Source of the DNA: Herbinix sp. | GTDB taxonomy: Bacteria > Bacillota > Clostridia > Lachnospirales > Lachnospiraceae | Assembly (NCBI GenBank): GCA_029240245.1 | Contig: JARBTJ010000006.1 | Span: forward strand, 40,258-104,257 | DNA: 64,000 nt | Reading direction: 5' to 3' | Part shown: in pieces, positions 44,800 to 53,395 of the stretch | Layout of the letters: each line of letters opens with the position of its first letter | Numbering within the stretch: the stretch's first letter is position 1 | The notes under the pieces: model-generated | Database searches by the model: none | What the model was told of the DNA's origin: nothing | The model's input: the letters and a program-made list of their open reading frames with translations, nothing else | Position numbers and translations under genes: made by a program

Positions 44800-45780
44800 A
44801 TGACGAATGAGGAATTAGTAGATCGGATCCAGCAGGGCATTGATCCGGGAGTTTGCATGGAACAGCTATACCGGCAGAACTACGGTTATATTTATAAAAT
44901 TGCCCATAGGCTTGCCTATAGTGATGATATAGAAGATTTACTCCAGGAAGCATATTTCGGGCTGTATGAAGCGGTACAGCGTTATGAGAACACTGCAGGA
45001 GTGTTGTTCATGTCATATGCTAGCTTCTGGATCAAACAATCTATAAAGAGATATAAGGAGAAATCTGGCCGGTGTATCAGGATCCCTTCCGGAATGCAGG
45101 AGCAGATCTATAAATATAAAAAACTGATCAGTGCATATCAGACACAGATCGGAAGGATGCCAACTGATAAAGAGTGCTGCCGGTATCTTGGTTGTGGCAT
45201 TAAAGCACTTGAATCCATAAAGAAAACATATGAAGCTGATAATATCCAGAGTCTTGATGATTACCTTCCTGGTACCGAGGATCTGATCCTGGAGGAATCT
45301 ATTCCGGATCATGGTGTCGATGTTGAAAATAATATTGTTGACGGTATGATAGAGAAAGCTAAACGAACGGAGCTTTGGCAGATTGTAAAGGATAATGTCT
45401 GCGATAATGAAAATGCAGTGATAACTGCTAGATTCAGAAAGAATATGTCTCTTGAAGCTATCGGCCAGCTGATGGGATTAACCAGGGAGCGTGTGAGGCA
45501 GATTGAAGCAAACGGATTGAGGAAACTCCGGAGATCAAGAGTGCTGCAGCTCCTTGAGGAGAAGTTCGAGATCAATTATGCCAGGGCATACAATGGTAGC
45601 GTGACCAATTTTAAATATACCGGAACTTCTGTTGTCGAGAGTATTGCGATCCGGAATGAAGAACATGATCTCTGGTTTATCGAAAAGGTATTGAAGTACG
45701 GTAATCTAAGCATGCTCACCGCCAGTCAGATCGAGCTGGCAAAGTTACATGGTTTTATAGATGAGAATATGGAGATATAA
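44800..45780 (+). CDS. Sigma-70-family RNA polymerase sigma factor of the island
   Basis: 326 residues. Region 2: LYRQNYGYIYKIAHRLAYSDDIEDLLQEAYFGLYEAVQRYE and FMSYASFWIKQSIKRY (as in primary sigma region 2.2-2.4). Region 3: IRIPSGMQEQIYKYKKLIS...TDKECCRYLG. Region 4: AVITARFRKNMSLEAIGQLMGLTRERVRQIEANGLRKLRRS. An extra 80 residues follow. ATG 44800 (after GAAGGTGGGG) is the supported start; the frame is open to 44512 only because it reads through the palindrome array. Likely redirects host RNA polymerase to island promoters. Confidence 0.88.
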   Translation: MTNEELVDRIQQGIDPGVCMEQLYRQNYGYIYKIAHRLAYSDDIEDLLQEAYFGLYEAVQRYENTAGVLFMSYASFWIKQSIKRYKEKSGRCIRIPSGMQEQIYKYKKLISAYQTQIGRMPTDKECCRYLGCGIKALESIKKTYEADNIQSLDDYLPGTEDLILEESIPDHGVDVENNIVDGMIEKAKRTELWQIVKDNVCDNENAVITARFRKNMSLEAIGQLMGLTRERVRQIEANGLRKLRRSRVLQLLEEKFEINYARAYNGSVTNFKYTGTSVVESIAIRNEEHDLWFIEKVLKYGNLSMLTASQIELAKLHGFIDENMEI

Positions 45781-45786
45781 GGAGGG

Positions 45787-45894
45787 ATGAGGGTTTATAG
45801 AAATCATGAGTACTACATAGATCGAACAGCTGAGGAAGCGATCAGAAGAGCAGATCAGAATTGTAAAGGGTGTCCATTGAAACGACACCCTTGA
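45787..45894 (+). CDS. 35-residue CxxC micro-protein
   Basis: MRVYRNHEYYIDRTAEEAIRR... ending CKGCPLKRHP, 6 bases after the sigma gene with AAGGAGGG upstream. Its last codons form a stem (AAGGGTGTC/GACACCCTT, 45867-45892), so the 3' end may double as a terminator-like structure. Confidence 0.5.
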   Translation: MRVYRNHEYYIDRTAEEAIRRADQNCKGCPLKRHP

Positions 45895-45998
45895 GGCGAT
45901 CAGCTGACGTACCGGATCGGGGAAGTGATGGTAGCAAGATCTTTAATAAATGAATAAAATATTGATCAGGAACTTGCTCCGTCAGGTGTCTTTTTATA

Positions 45999-46027
45999 TT
46001 GCCGAATTATGGAAGATGGTGTATAAT
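45999..46027 (+). promoter_or_regulatory. Promoter of the 175-residue membrane protein gene (twin 1)
   Basis: TTGCCG (45999-46004), 17 bp, TATAAT (46022-46027) in the context ATGGTGTATAATTGTGG. Confidence 0.75.
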
Positions 46028-46050
46028 TGTGGTAAAGTATAGGGGGAGTT

Positions 46051-46578
46051 ATGAAGAAGGAGAAGAGTAAAATATATAATTTTGATCAAGACGAAGAACT
46101 GAAAATATATAAATATGCCTTGTATGATTATTTACGAAAGAAAAAGAAAGCCAGAAGGTTAAAAGATAAATATACTTCTCTTAAAGGCTGGAAGAATGAT
46201 TATGTAATGAAGAAATATGAGCACATAACGTTGAATAGTTTAATTGATTTTCAAAAGTATTTAAAAAGGAAGCTTGAAAATCAGATCGATAAGGATACAG
46301 CAGCTTCCGGTTTTATTTATCCTATTATGATTATGATAATTGGTCTTTATGTCACTTATACAACAGACGTGATATCTAATAAGCTAATCGGATTCATTGT
46401 GTCAGGAGCATTTATATTATATGCTGCCAAGTCGATAATAAAGGATAGAATTAATGATGATATAGCAATTAAAAACCTCTATCGAGATTACATAGTGGCC
46501 ATTGAAGAGTTGATTCAGTTAAAAGAAAAGCAAATGGAGAGTGATGCAGCTGATGGGAGTGAACTTATGCCCGGATGA
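46051..46578 (+). CDS. Membrane protein with two hydrophobic helices, unknown
   Basis: 175 residues. A long basic N-terminal part (YDYLRKKKKARRLKDKY), two transmembrane segments (about 90-108 and 113-131) and a C-terminal charged helix (YRDYIVAIEELIQLKEKQ). AGGGGGAGTT precedes it. The layout of a cytoplasmic basic domain plus a membrane hairpin is seen in some defence effectors, but no family was recognised. Confidence 0.6.
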   Translation: MKKEKSKIYNFDQDEELKIYKYALYDYLRKKKKARRLKDKYTSLKGWKNDYVMKKYEHITLNSLIDFQKYLKRKLENQIDKDTAASGFIYPIMIMIIGLYVTYTTDVISNKLIGFIVSGAFILYAAKSIIKDRINDDIAIKNLYRDYIVAIEELIQLKEKQMESDAADGSELMPG

Positions 46579-46610
46579 GTTCGGTTGTTAGATGAGTATG
46601 GTTTTTAATG

Positions 46611-46639
46611 TTGCCCCAAAATGTATTATGGTGTATAAT
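46611..46639 (+). promoter_or_regulatory. Promoter of the DUF4145 gene (twin 2)
   Basis: TTGCCC (46611-46616), 17 bp, TATAAT (46634-46639) in ATGGTGTATAATAATGG, nearly the same as the promoter at 45999. Confidence 0.75.
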
Positions 46640-46664
46640 AATGGAAAAAACAAGGGGGATTATT

Positions 46665-47330
46665 ATGTACGATTTTATTGCACCTGCAATAAGAAAAACA
46701 AGATTTACATGCCCGCATTGAGGAACCTTAGCGTCAACAGCTTGGAATGAAGTTTATTTATATACTGCTAATGAGAGGAATTATAAATTTCATTTAGATC
46801 ACGCTTCACTTCGATCACATTGGGTTAATGTATCAACTTGTCATGCATGTTATGGTTTTCATTTATGGCTAGATAATATTATGATTTATCCAAATCTCAG
46901 TAATATACCTACGGCTAATATTGATATGCCGGAAAAAGTCTTAAATGTTAATAATGAAGCTAAGAACGTATTTCCATATTCAGCAAAAGCAGCAGTTGCC
47001 TTACTACGATTGGCCATTCAGTTATTGTGTAAAGAACTTGGAGAACCGGGTGATAATATAAATGCCGATATAGCCAGTTTGGTACAAAAGGGTTTACCGG
47101 TACGTGTTCAACAAGCCTTAGACTATATTCGAGTAGTGGGTATCAATGCAGTTCATCCTGGGACAATTGATTTGGATGATGATAATGATAAAGCAGGTGC
47201 TATGTTTGTACTTATTAATATAATCGTAAATGATATGATCACCCAGCCTAAAAGTATTGAAGCGTTATATTCGCAATTGCCACAGGGAGCTCTTGCTGCA
47301 ATCCAACGAAGAGATGGAAGTAATACTTAA
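46665..47330 (+). pseudogene. DUF4145-like gene interrupted by an in-frame UGA
   Basis: A frame from ATG 46665 (AAGGGGGATTATT upstream) reads ...RKTRFTCPH, then TGA at 46719-46721, then GTLASTAWNEVYLY and on to 47330. DUF4145 proteins begin with a zinc ribbon (CPHCG), so the TGA stands exactly where the second Cys is expected. Downstream ribbon cysteines are present (STCHACYG) and the C-terminal domain is complete (NEAKNVFPYSAKAAVALLRLAIQLLCKELG). Either a nonsense mutation (TGT/TGC to TGA), recoding, or restart at ATG 46881 giving 149 residues. DUF4145 proteins are often linked to restriction and defence loci. Confidence 0.8.
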
Positions 47331-47507
47331 AGAATAGAACAAAAAACTTTGGTACCGGCTGGAGATTAGTTTATATTTACTTCTGTAATAATGTGCACTG
47401 TATTAGTAATGGCTTTTAAGACCACATACATTGGATGTAAATAGAATTTCATATTAAAGTGATATGGGAAATGTGGTAGGTTAAAGGTAAAAAGAGAGGG
47501 AATAAGC

Positions 47508-49061
47508 ATGGCGCAATCATATGATGATTTTAAAAAGGAAAACAGACTAAAGCTATTTGGACATGAAGATGCAGTAAAGGAAAAAGAAGAACGGTTATCG
47601 TCATACTACTATAAGACAACCCAATATGAAGATGTTATTTCCGATATAGGTATGCAAATAATTATTGGAGAAAAAGGAACAGGAAAGTCGGCGCTCCTTA
47701 AAATGGCGTTTATGGAAACGAAAGATAGTGATGTTACAACTATCTGGATTAGGCTTGATGAATTGTCTGAGCTTTATAATGAAATTCTTAATGCTGAAAA
47801 TCTATATCAATTGAAAACATTGTGGAAAAGATCAATAAGTAAGTTGGTTGTAATGAAGTTAGCTTCATCTATTGAATTGGCATGCGGAGAAGATTATGAA
47901 AAGGCTCTTCAATGGGCGTATTCGTCTGGGTATGCATCAAGAGACTTTATAGCGAGAACAGCCAAAATGCTTAAACCCATGTATGAGAAGTATATAACTC
48001 CAGAAATAGATGATTTAGATAAAGGTGAACGAGGGGTCATGCTTAGAATGATTGAACATAAGCAGGTTAGATTATTTTTTGATGATTTCGACTTGGATTG
48101 GAAGGGGAATGCGCAAGATATCCTAAAAATAAAAAGCCTTCTTTTATCATTAAGTGATATGACTAGTGATATGGATGGGTTGTCTGTTCGCATTGCACTT
48201 CGTACTGATGTCTATGATATGATTAGAAATGAGGAATTTTCAGACAAACTGGAGAGTTCGATTATTAGGTGTAAATGGAATAACCGAGAGATAATTAAGG
48301 CTCTTGCAAAGAGAATTTGCTCATACTATAATATTTTCTTTGATGAAGAAGCAACAAGAGATGATTTGACTATGCAATATAATCTTGTTAAATATCTGAA
48401 TTACGTATTTGAAGCAAGATTTGATAAAAGTACACGTGTGTGGGGTGATGCGCCAACACATAGGGTTATTTTTTCGTTAATAAGAAGAAAGCCACGAGAT
48501 ATGGTTAAGTTATGTTTGAGTGTTGCTGAAGATGCTTATTCTCAAAAATTAAATAAAATTAACGCAGCTTGTTTTCTGAATATCCTCGAGAGCTATTCCC
48601 AAGAACGACTTAAGGATCTAGTAAATGAATATAGAAATCAACTTCCTAAATTGCAAGATTTGTTAGTCAGAATGGCACCTACAAAACTGGAAATTCAGTC
48701 TAAATCATCTGAGCGTTATGTATATAGTACCACGGAACTGCATACAAAAATTAAAAATATTCAACAAAACATGTCACTTAAGATTTATCAGCCTATTTCA
48801 GAAAGTTTACAAATGGCAGATTTTCATCAAATATCTCATTTTCTTTATAAGATAGGATTCATCACTGGAAGAAAAAGAAATCTTTCAGGGAAAATATCAA
48901 GAGTATACTTTGATGAGTCGCCATACCTCTTAAATATAAATACAGGTGATGGTGGATATGCGTGGGAAATACATCCGGCATATAGAGGTGCACTTGCAAA
49001 AGGTATAAATGATTCATGGGAGAATACTTTGGATGTTGAAGATGATGAAGATGACCTATAA
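47508..49061 (+). CDS. Large P-loop ATPase (Sll1717-like), candidate defence cargo
   Basis: 517 residues. Walker A GEKGTGKSALLK (about 53-64) and Walker B VRLFFDDFDLDW (about 188-199) with an arginine-bearing sensor segment IALRTDVYDMIR. The N-terminus FGHEDAVKEKEERLSSYYYKT and the acidic tail (DVEDDEDDL) fit the P-loop ATPase Sll1717-like family. No helicase or nuclease motif was seen. It occupies the cargo position next to attR with a normal terminator after it. Function unknown; a role in phage defence is inferred only from position and neighbours. Confidence 0.75.
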   Translation: MAQSYDDFKKENRLKLFGHEDAVKEKEERLSSYYYKTTQYEDVISDIGMQIIIGEKGTGKSALLKMAFMETKDSDVTTIWIRLDELSELYNEILNAENLYQLKTLWKRSISKLVVMKLASSIELACGEDYEKALQWAYSSGYASRDFIARTAKMLKPMYEKYITPEIDDLDKGERGVMLRMIEHKQVRLFFDDFDLDWKGNAQDILKIKSLLLSLSDMTSDMDGLSVRIALRTDVYDMIRNEEFSDKLESSIIRCKWNNREIIKALAKRICSYYNIFFDEEATRDDLTMQYNLVKYLNYVFEARFDKSTRVWGDAPTHRVIFSLIRRKPRDMVKLCLSVAEDAYSQKLNKINAACFLNILESYSQERLKDLVNEYRNQLPKLQDLLVRMAPTKLEIQSKSSERYVYSTTELHTKIKNIQQNMSLKIYQPISESLQMADFHQISHFLYKIGFITGRKRNLSGKISRVYFDESPYLLNINTGDGGYAWEIHPAYRGALAKGINDSWENTLDVEDDEDDL

Positions 49062-49145
49062 TAAATTGAAATTTGGAATTAGATTCATTGTGGTAAATTT
49101 GATGGACTTTTAACGCACACAAATATCAAATTATATGTAATGATC

Positions 49146-49176
49146 AAGCGCTCTTAACAAGGGCGCTTATTTTTTT
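49146..49176 (+). terminator. Terminator of the island ATPase gene
   Basis: AAGCGC/GCGCTT stem with a T7 tract. Confidence 0.85.
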
Positions 49177-49184
49177 GTACTTAT

Positions 49185-49202
49185 AGTCACAGAATAGTCA
49201 CA
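49185..49202. promoter_or_regulatory. Probable integrase arm-type sites, right end
   Basis: AGTCACA at 49185 and 49196 (11 bp apart), matching the left-end set. Confidence 0.6.
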
Positions 49203-49210
49203 ATGTCATT

Positions 49211-49235
49211 AAAAAACCACTCATTTCTGAGTGGT
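49211..49235 (-). terminator. Island-borne terminator for tRNA-Thr
   Basis: ACCACTCA/TGAGTGGT stem with a T6 run on the minus strand, positioned about 50 bases beyond the tRNA 3' end. It would replace the host terminator left at 34577-34606. Confidence 0.7.
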
Positions 49236-49285
49236 AAATTTGTTTGGAATTCGCTACAACCCTTGCTAACACAAGGTTTTTCATT

Positions 49286-49328
49286 AAGCTGGAAATGGGA
49301 TTTGAACCCACGGCTTCCTCATTACGAG
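49286..49328. repeat. attR: 43-bp repeat
   Basis: Identical to attL and forms the 3' half of the functional tRNA-Thr. Confidence 0.95.
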
Positions 49329-49359
49329 TGAGGTACTCTACCGACTGAGTTATTCCAGC
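49287..49359 (-). tRNA. tRNA-Thr(CGT)
   Basis: Minus-strand cloverleaf: acceptor GCTGGAA/TTCCAGC, D-arm ACTCAGTCGGTAGAGT, anticodon stem CCTCA/TGAGG with loop CTCGTAA (anticodon CGT), T-arm GTGGGTTCAAATCCCAT. CCA not encoded. Its 3' half is the island attachment site. Confidence 0.95.
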
Positions 49360-49559
49360 ATGTTTTTCGTTGGGGTAGAACTAGGTGTAGATTATTTTCG
49401 AAAGCATATCAGTGATTTATGAATTTGTTACTCAACTATTCTATTATAAACCAAGTGAAAATTCAAGCTATTTTTCGAAATATTATGATAATTTATCTGC
49501 GTTGCAGATACTCCTTTTGGTAGCCGCTTGATGGCATCCTCCTACTTAAGTAAAAGAAG

Positions 49560-49589
49560 GGCAGTGAAGCCTTTCCGGGCAACACTGCC
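49560..49589 (-). terminator. Terminator of the second degV gene
   Basis: Minus strand GGCAGTG/CACTGCC stem, followed by CTTCTTTTAC. The rest of 49360-49682 shows no gene. Confidence 0.65.
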
Positions 49590-49682
49590 TTTGTACCATT
49601 TCTAATAAGTAACATCACTTAACGCACGTTTACAATGTTAAATGGTAAATGAACGAAGTAAGTTGTATTCATGTGCAGTTCC

Positions 49683-50552
49683 TTATCTCTTTTCCCCCAT
49701 AAAACAGAGCCCAATTGCTCCCGGACCGGAATGGGAACCAATACTGGGACTGATCGTATTCATTAGGATGGTCTTATGTGGAAGCTTTGATTTGATTAAA
49801 TCCGCTAAATAATTCGCATCCTCCAAGGCATCACCATGGGCGATGCAGACTACATCAGAGGTGTCTTTATATTTGCCCATGCTCTCTATCATATTATCCG
49901 AAATAACAGCCAGGGATTTCTTTCTGCCCCTTGCCTTATCTAATGGAACCAGCTTCCCTTCTTCATTGAGATAGAGGATTGGTTTAATATTAATCATTGT
50001 GCCAACAATAGCAGTTGTCTTAGATATTCTTCCGCCACGGTAGAGATGGCCCAAGTCGTCAACGGTAAAACGAACACAGAATTCCATCTTATGCTCTTCC
50101 ATCCAAGCAGATACTTCGTCAATGGTTTTCCCTTCCTCTTTCATCTGGACTGCCTTCATAACAATCATACCTTCACCCATGGAAGCATTCAAGGTATCGA
50201 TTACGATGATTTTTGCTCCAGGGTTCTCTTCACAGATTTCAATCGCGCCGGTCATTACATTGCTGCAGCCACCGCTTAGTGCGGAAGAAAAACTGATATG
50301 TAATATATCATATCCCTGGTCCACATAACCTTGGAAGGTTCTGCGAATTACCTCGGGATTACTAGCCATTGTTGTTGGCATGAGACCGGAACGCATTTTA
50401 TCATAAAATTCTTTGGGGGTAAGATTTACTTCATCCCCATAAGTAACACCTTCTATATCATAGTAGTGGGGTATAATGCCAATTCGTTTCTCGTTGATAT
50501 AAGAATCCAGCAAGTCTGAGTTTGAATCAGCGGTTATCACAAAATCTTTCAT
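49683..50552 (-). CDS. DegV family fatty-acid-binding protein
   Basis: 289 residues. KDFVITADSNSDLLDSY, MPTTMASNPEVIRRTF, ILHISFSSALSGGCSNVMTGAIEI, VIDTLNASMGEGM, YRGGRISKTTAIVGTMINIKPIL. The usual SS/TSQP loop is TTMAS here. Start at 50552 because CAGGAGGG precedes it; the ATG at 50573 lies before that site. Only moderately similar to the DegV at 32311, so probably specific for a different fatty acid. Confidence 0.92.
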   Translation of the reverse strand: MKDFVITADSNSDLLDSYINEKRIGIIPHYYDIEGVTYGDEVNLTPKEFYDKMRSGLMPTTMASNPEVIRRTFQGYVDQGYDILHISFSSALSGGCSNVMTGAIEICEENPGAKIIVIDTLNASMGEGMIVMKAVQMKEEGKTIDEVSAWMEEHKMEFCVRFTVDDLGHLYRGGRISKTTAIVGTMINIKPILYLNEEGKLVPLDKARGRKKSLAVISDNMIESMGKYKDTSDVVCIAHGDALEDANYLADLIKSKLPHKTILMNTISPSIGSHSGPGAIGLCFMGEKR

Positions 50553-50573
50553 ATTGGAGGCCCTCCTGAACAT

Positions 50574-50924
50574 AGTGTTTACATTACTATTCTACTAAAG
50601 ACCTACCTTTAGCGCAATAGAAAGATAAGAAAATATTTACCAAAAGTTTATATAAATTTTATAATTAAAAGATCAGATCATGCAGATAGGGTTAATCTTA
50701 TTACTGAGAAACATGTACAGACAGTGAATCATATTTTATAGTAGTAGGTTCGAGTTAATTATTTAAGCTTATGTAATTAATCCGGATTACCCTTATAAGG
50801 TGATCGGAACGATTATTTCATCTGTTTGGTACTCGAATCTAAGACTAATACCATACGGCAATAAGATGTGAGGATTGTGATATTTCAAGTAACTGATTGT
50901 AAAATTAAGTAAAGGAGCGAAAGT
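50574..50924. other. Intergenic region between divergent degV and collagen-like genes
   Basis: 351 bases with no gene. A perfect 12-bp palindrome TAATCCGGATTA at 50778-50789 is a possible operator. Confidence 0.4.
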
Positions 50925-53159
50925 ATGTTAATAAAGTTTACGTTTGATGGTCAAGATTTAGTACGCAATGATAATATTCAGCCTGAATTAGAATCCCAAG
51001 GCGATTCAAAGGCACTCTTCGATTTTTCATTAGAAGATTTAAGCAGTATAACGGCACATTTTAAGACTATTAATAAAGGAATTTGGATAGAAGAATCTGT
51101 GATTTTGGATATAACAACCAAAATGTGTAATTTACCGGATAATATGATACAATCGGGGGATTTATTTGTTTGGTTATCGATAACGAATGCGGAGCAGCAG
51201 ATTTATAATACCAATATGGTATTAGTAAAGGAGGATACAGTAGATAATTCATACAATAATAAAACAGTTAATCATAGTTTGGAAGAAGTATCTGTTTTAA
51301 GTCTGAAGGGTGAGAAAGGTGATCCGGGACCTCCAGGACCAAGAGGACCCGCAGGCCCACAAGGCCCTCCTGGACCACAAGGCCCGGCAGGACCCAAAGG
51401 AGCGACAGGCCCACAAGGCCCGGCAGGACCCAAAGGAGCGACAGGACCACAAGGCCCCGCAGGACCCAAAGGAGCGACAGGACCACAGGGCCCGGCAGGA
51501 CCCAAAGGAGCGACAGGACCACAGGGCTCGGCAGGACCAAAAGGAGCGACAGGCCCACAAGGCCCGGCAGGACCAAAAGGAGCGGCAGGACCAAAAGGAG
51601 CGACAGGACCACAGGGCCCGGCAGGACCCAAAGGAGCGACAGGCCCACAAGGCTCAGCAGGACCACAAGGCCTGATAGGGCCACAGGGACCCGCAGGACC
51701 ACAAGGTCCGGCAAGCGGCGGAAATGCCTATCCAATTCTTGCAATTGAGGGCACAACCGTGGTTAATGTAAATTATCCGTATGGTGATGTAAGGAGATAC
51801 GGAGCGATTGGCGATGGTGTTGCAGATGACAGTCAGGCTATTCAAAATGCAGTAGATAAAAACCAATATGTGTATTTTGAACCATATAAGACCTATCGCT
51901 TTAATAAGAATGGTTTGTACGTAAGGAAAAATACGCATATCATAGGAAATAGGGCAACCTTGTTTATGGATGATGCCTATGCTCCGACAAAAAGTGATTT
52001 CAAGCTAGGGCGTTTTGTCAGAAGTCCTTATACAAAGGTTCAGGATTTGGAGACAGTATCTCTGGAAAATATCAATATTGAGGTTCGTTGTACTACTGTA
52101 AAAAGTGAGTCCACTGAATTTGTAGTCCTTGAATTAATGTTCTTTAAAAATGTATATTTAAATGGGGTAAACATTAACATTAATTCTGTGAAAGACAAAT
52201 ATCACTGCTCAACTATTTCAGCCGCTACAACACTTGAAATGAATAATTGCCGTTTTATTAATATGGCACATGGAATAAGCGGAAATGTGTTCTGGATCTA
52301 TAATTATGGTTATGACTTGGAAAATGCTGATATTAATAACTGCTATTTCGAGGGATATTGTACGGATGAAATATTAGCCTTATATGGAAATAATAAAATA
52401 ATGGCCAAATTTAATAATTGCACAGTAAAAGGAAGTAACCAGTATTTTCTAAAAAACACTAAGGCAATATCACTTTATAGCGTCGGCGCAGTAAAGGGTT
52501 TAATGAAAAAGGTTTCCTTTCATTCGTGTAACTTTACTATGAAAGACTATACAGAAAATGAATTTTATTACCAGGCACTATGCAGTATCGGTGGTCCTAA
52601 CATGGATGAGTATATGAGCATTACCTTTGACGATTGCAACATTGACTGTGATACCCGGTGTGCTTTACTGATGTCTGATGGTGTGCCCTCCGATGTAACT
52701 ACCTGGTCATATAATAATAATTATACCATTAATTTATTGAATTCCAGGATTAAAGCAGGTAAACCTATTTCCGGCTCCTTCCCCTCCACAAAAACGGGCA
52801 TGAAAAATTCTGTTGTAGTATGTGGTGTGTATATTAGCAATTGTGATATAGAGTGTAGATATGCCATGTTTATGGAACCCAACATTGACCGCTATTCGAA
52901 GCAGATTGAAATTAGAGACAGTAATATAAAGGTAGTAGATGCTATTTATGGCTATTGGACGAACCATATAATTAATAAGAATAAGCTTGTCATGGATAAT
53001 GTACAAATTAATACGGACAAAGCAATCGAGTTGATTACACTGGGTAAGGATGCGACTGTAAAAGGATTCTCAGCGGAGAAATATGATATCCGGATAATTA
53101 ATAATGTAATCCTAAATAATAAATTCGTGTCGGATCAGAGAAGTATCACAAAATTATAA
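50925..53159 (+). CDS. Collagen-like triple-helix protein with beta-helix domain
   Basis: 744 residues. Residues 1-125 form a beta-rich domain like the N-terminal part of phage baseplate/BppU proteins. Residues about 128-264 are uninterrupted Gly-X-Y repeats ([12 protein letters not shown] units, 36 bp each at DNA level, 51310-51716). Residues about 285-744 begin [24 protein letters not shown], the pectate-lyase-3/glycosyl-hydrolase-28-like beta-helix start. This is the architecture of phage tail spikes and of spore or cell-surface filaments. No signal peptide, so if exported it uses another route. AAAGGAGCGAAAGT precedes the ATG. Confidence 0.88.
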   Translation: MLIKFTFDGQDLVRNDNIQPELESQGDSKALFDFSLEDLSSITAHFKTINKGIWIEESVILDITTKMCNLPDNMIQSGDLFVWLSITNAEQQIYNTNMVLVKEDTVDNSYNNKTVNHSLEEVSVLSLKGEKGDPGPPGPRGPAGPQGPPGPQGPAGPKGATGPQGPAGPKGATGPQGPAGPKGATGPQGPAGPKGATGPQGSAGPKGATGPQGPAGPKGAAGPKGATGPQGPAGPKGATGPQGSAGPQGLIGPQGPAGPQGPASGGNAYPILAIEGTTVVNVNYPYGDVRRYGAIGDGVADDSQAIQNAVDKNQYVYFEPYKTYRFNKNGLYVRKNTHIIGNRATLFMDDAYAPTKSDFKLGRFVRSPYTKVQDLETVSLENINIEVRCTTVKSESTEFVVLELMFFKNVYLNGVNININSVKDKYHCSTISAATTLEMNNCRFINMAHGISGNVFWIYNYGYDLENADINNCYFEGYCTDEILALYGNNKIMAKFNNCTVKGSNQYFLKNTKAISLYSVGAVKGLMKKVSFHSCNFTMKDYTENEFYYQALCSIGGPNMDEYMSITFDDCNIDCDTRCALLMSDGVPSDVTTWSYNNNYTINLLNSRIKAGKPISGSFPSTKTGMKNSVVVCGVYISNCDIECRYAMFMEPNIDRYSKQIEIRDSNIKVVDAIYGYWTNHIINKNKLVMDNVQINTDKAIELITLGKDATVKGFSAEKYDIRIINNVILNNKFVSDQRSITKL
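51380..51716 (+). repeat. 36-bp coding tandem repeats (Gly-X-Y)
   Basis: Near-identical units encoding [12 protein letters not shown]; some units are shortened ([12 protein letters not shown]). Prone to slippage and length variation. Confidence 0.9.
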
Positions 53160-53182
53160 ACCATAAGTTATATGCAATTAAC

Positions 53183-53228
53183 GAAAGCTTTCATCCTGCT
53201 TGCATCGATGAGAGCTTTCTTGTTAAAT
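53183..53228 (+). terminator. Terminator after the collagen-like gene
   Basis: GAAAGCTTTCATC pairs with GATGAGAGCTTTC (one G-U), followed by TTGTTAAAT. Confidence 0.65.
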
Positions 53229-53254
53229 ATTCACTTTGCTTTCACAGAAATAAA

Positions 53255-53286
53255 ACATAGGTGGAGTAAGGTTACTCCACCTATGT
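53255..53286. repeat. Perfect 15-bp inverted repeat with 2-bp centre
   Basis: ACATAGGTGGAGTAA (53255-53269), GG, TTACTCCACCTATGT (53272-53286). No T tract. Confidence 0.85.
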
Positions 53287-53395
53287 GGTTACGTTTTGTC
53301 TATCGGTTTTATGAAAAATCGATTATTAATCTATTTCGTAAACTTAGTGAAAAAGTTATTAACTTATTCAAAATGAAGAAACTATAATTACGGTT

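Larger units (their letters stand above)
34618..49328. mobile_element. Integrative island in tRNA-Thr (phage-satellite-like)
   Basis: A 43-bp exact direct repeat (34618-34660 and 49286-49328) matches the 3' half of a complete tRNA-Thr gene at the right end, the classic footprint of tyrosine-integrase insertion. The integrase gene lies next to the left repeat, reading toward it. Inside are CI/Cro regulators, Rha-like, excisionase-like and DUF3987 replication-type genes, small unknown genes, a sigma factor, and cargo genes at the right end. No capsid, portal, large terminase or conjugation genes are visible, so a satellite or other dependent element is inferred. Confidence 0.93.

Noticed and set aside
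46719..46760. Convincing SECIS element after the UGA
   Set aside because: Only a weak interrupted stem is visible and the usual loop features are not clear, so selenocysteine is listed only as an alternative.
34618..49328. Complete prophage
   Set aside because: No portal, capsid, tail, large terminase, holin or lysin gene was found.
51268..51756. Long antisense and alternate-frame open frames over the Gly-X-Y repeats
   Set aside because: They arise from the low-complexity repeat, which leaves several frames open.
53172..53387. 71-residue open frame after the collagen-like gene
   Set aside because: It contains the terminator hairpin and the 15-bp inverted repeat and lacks a ribosome site.
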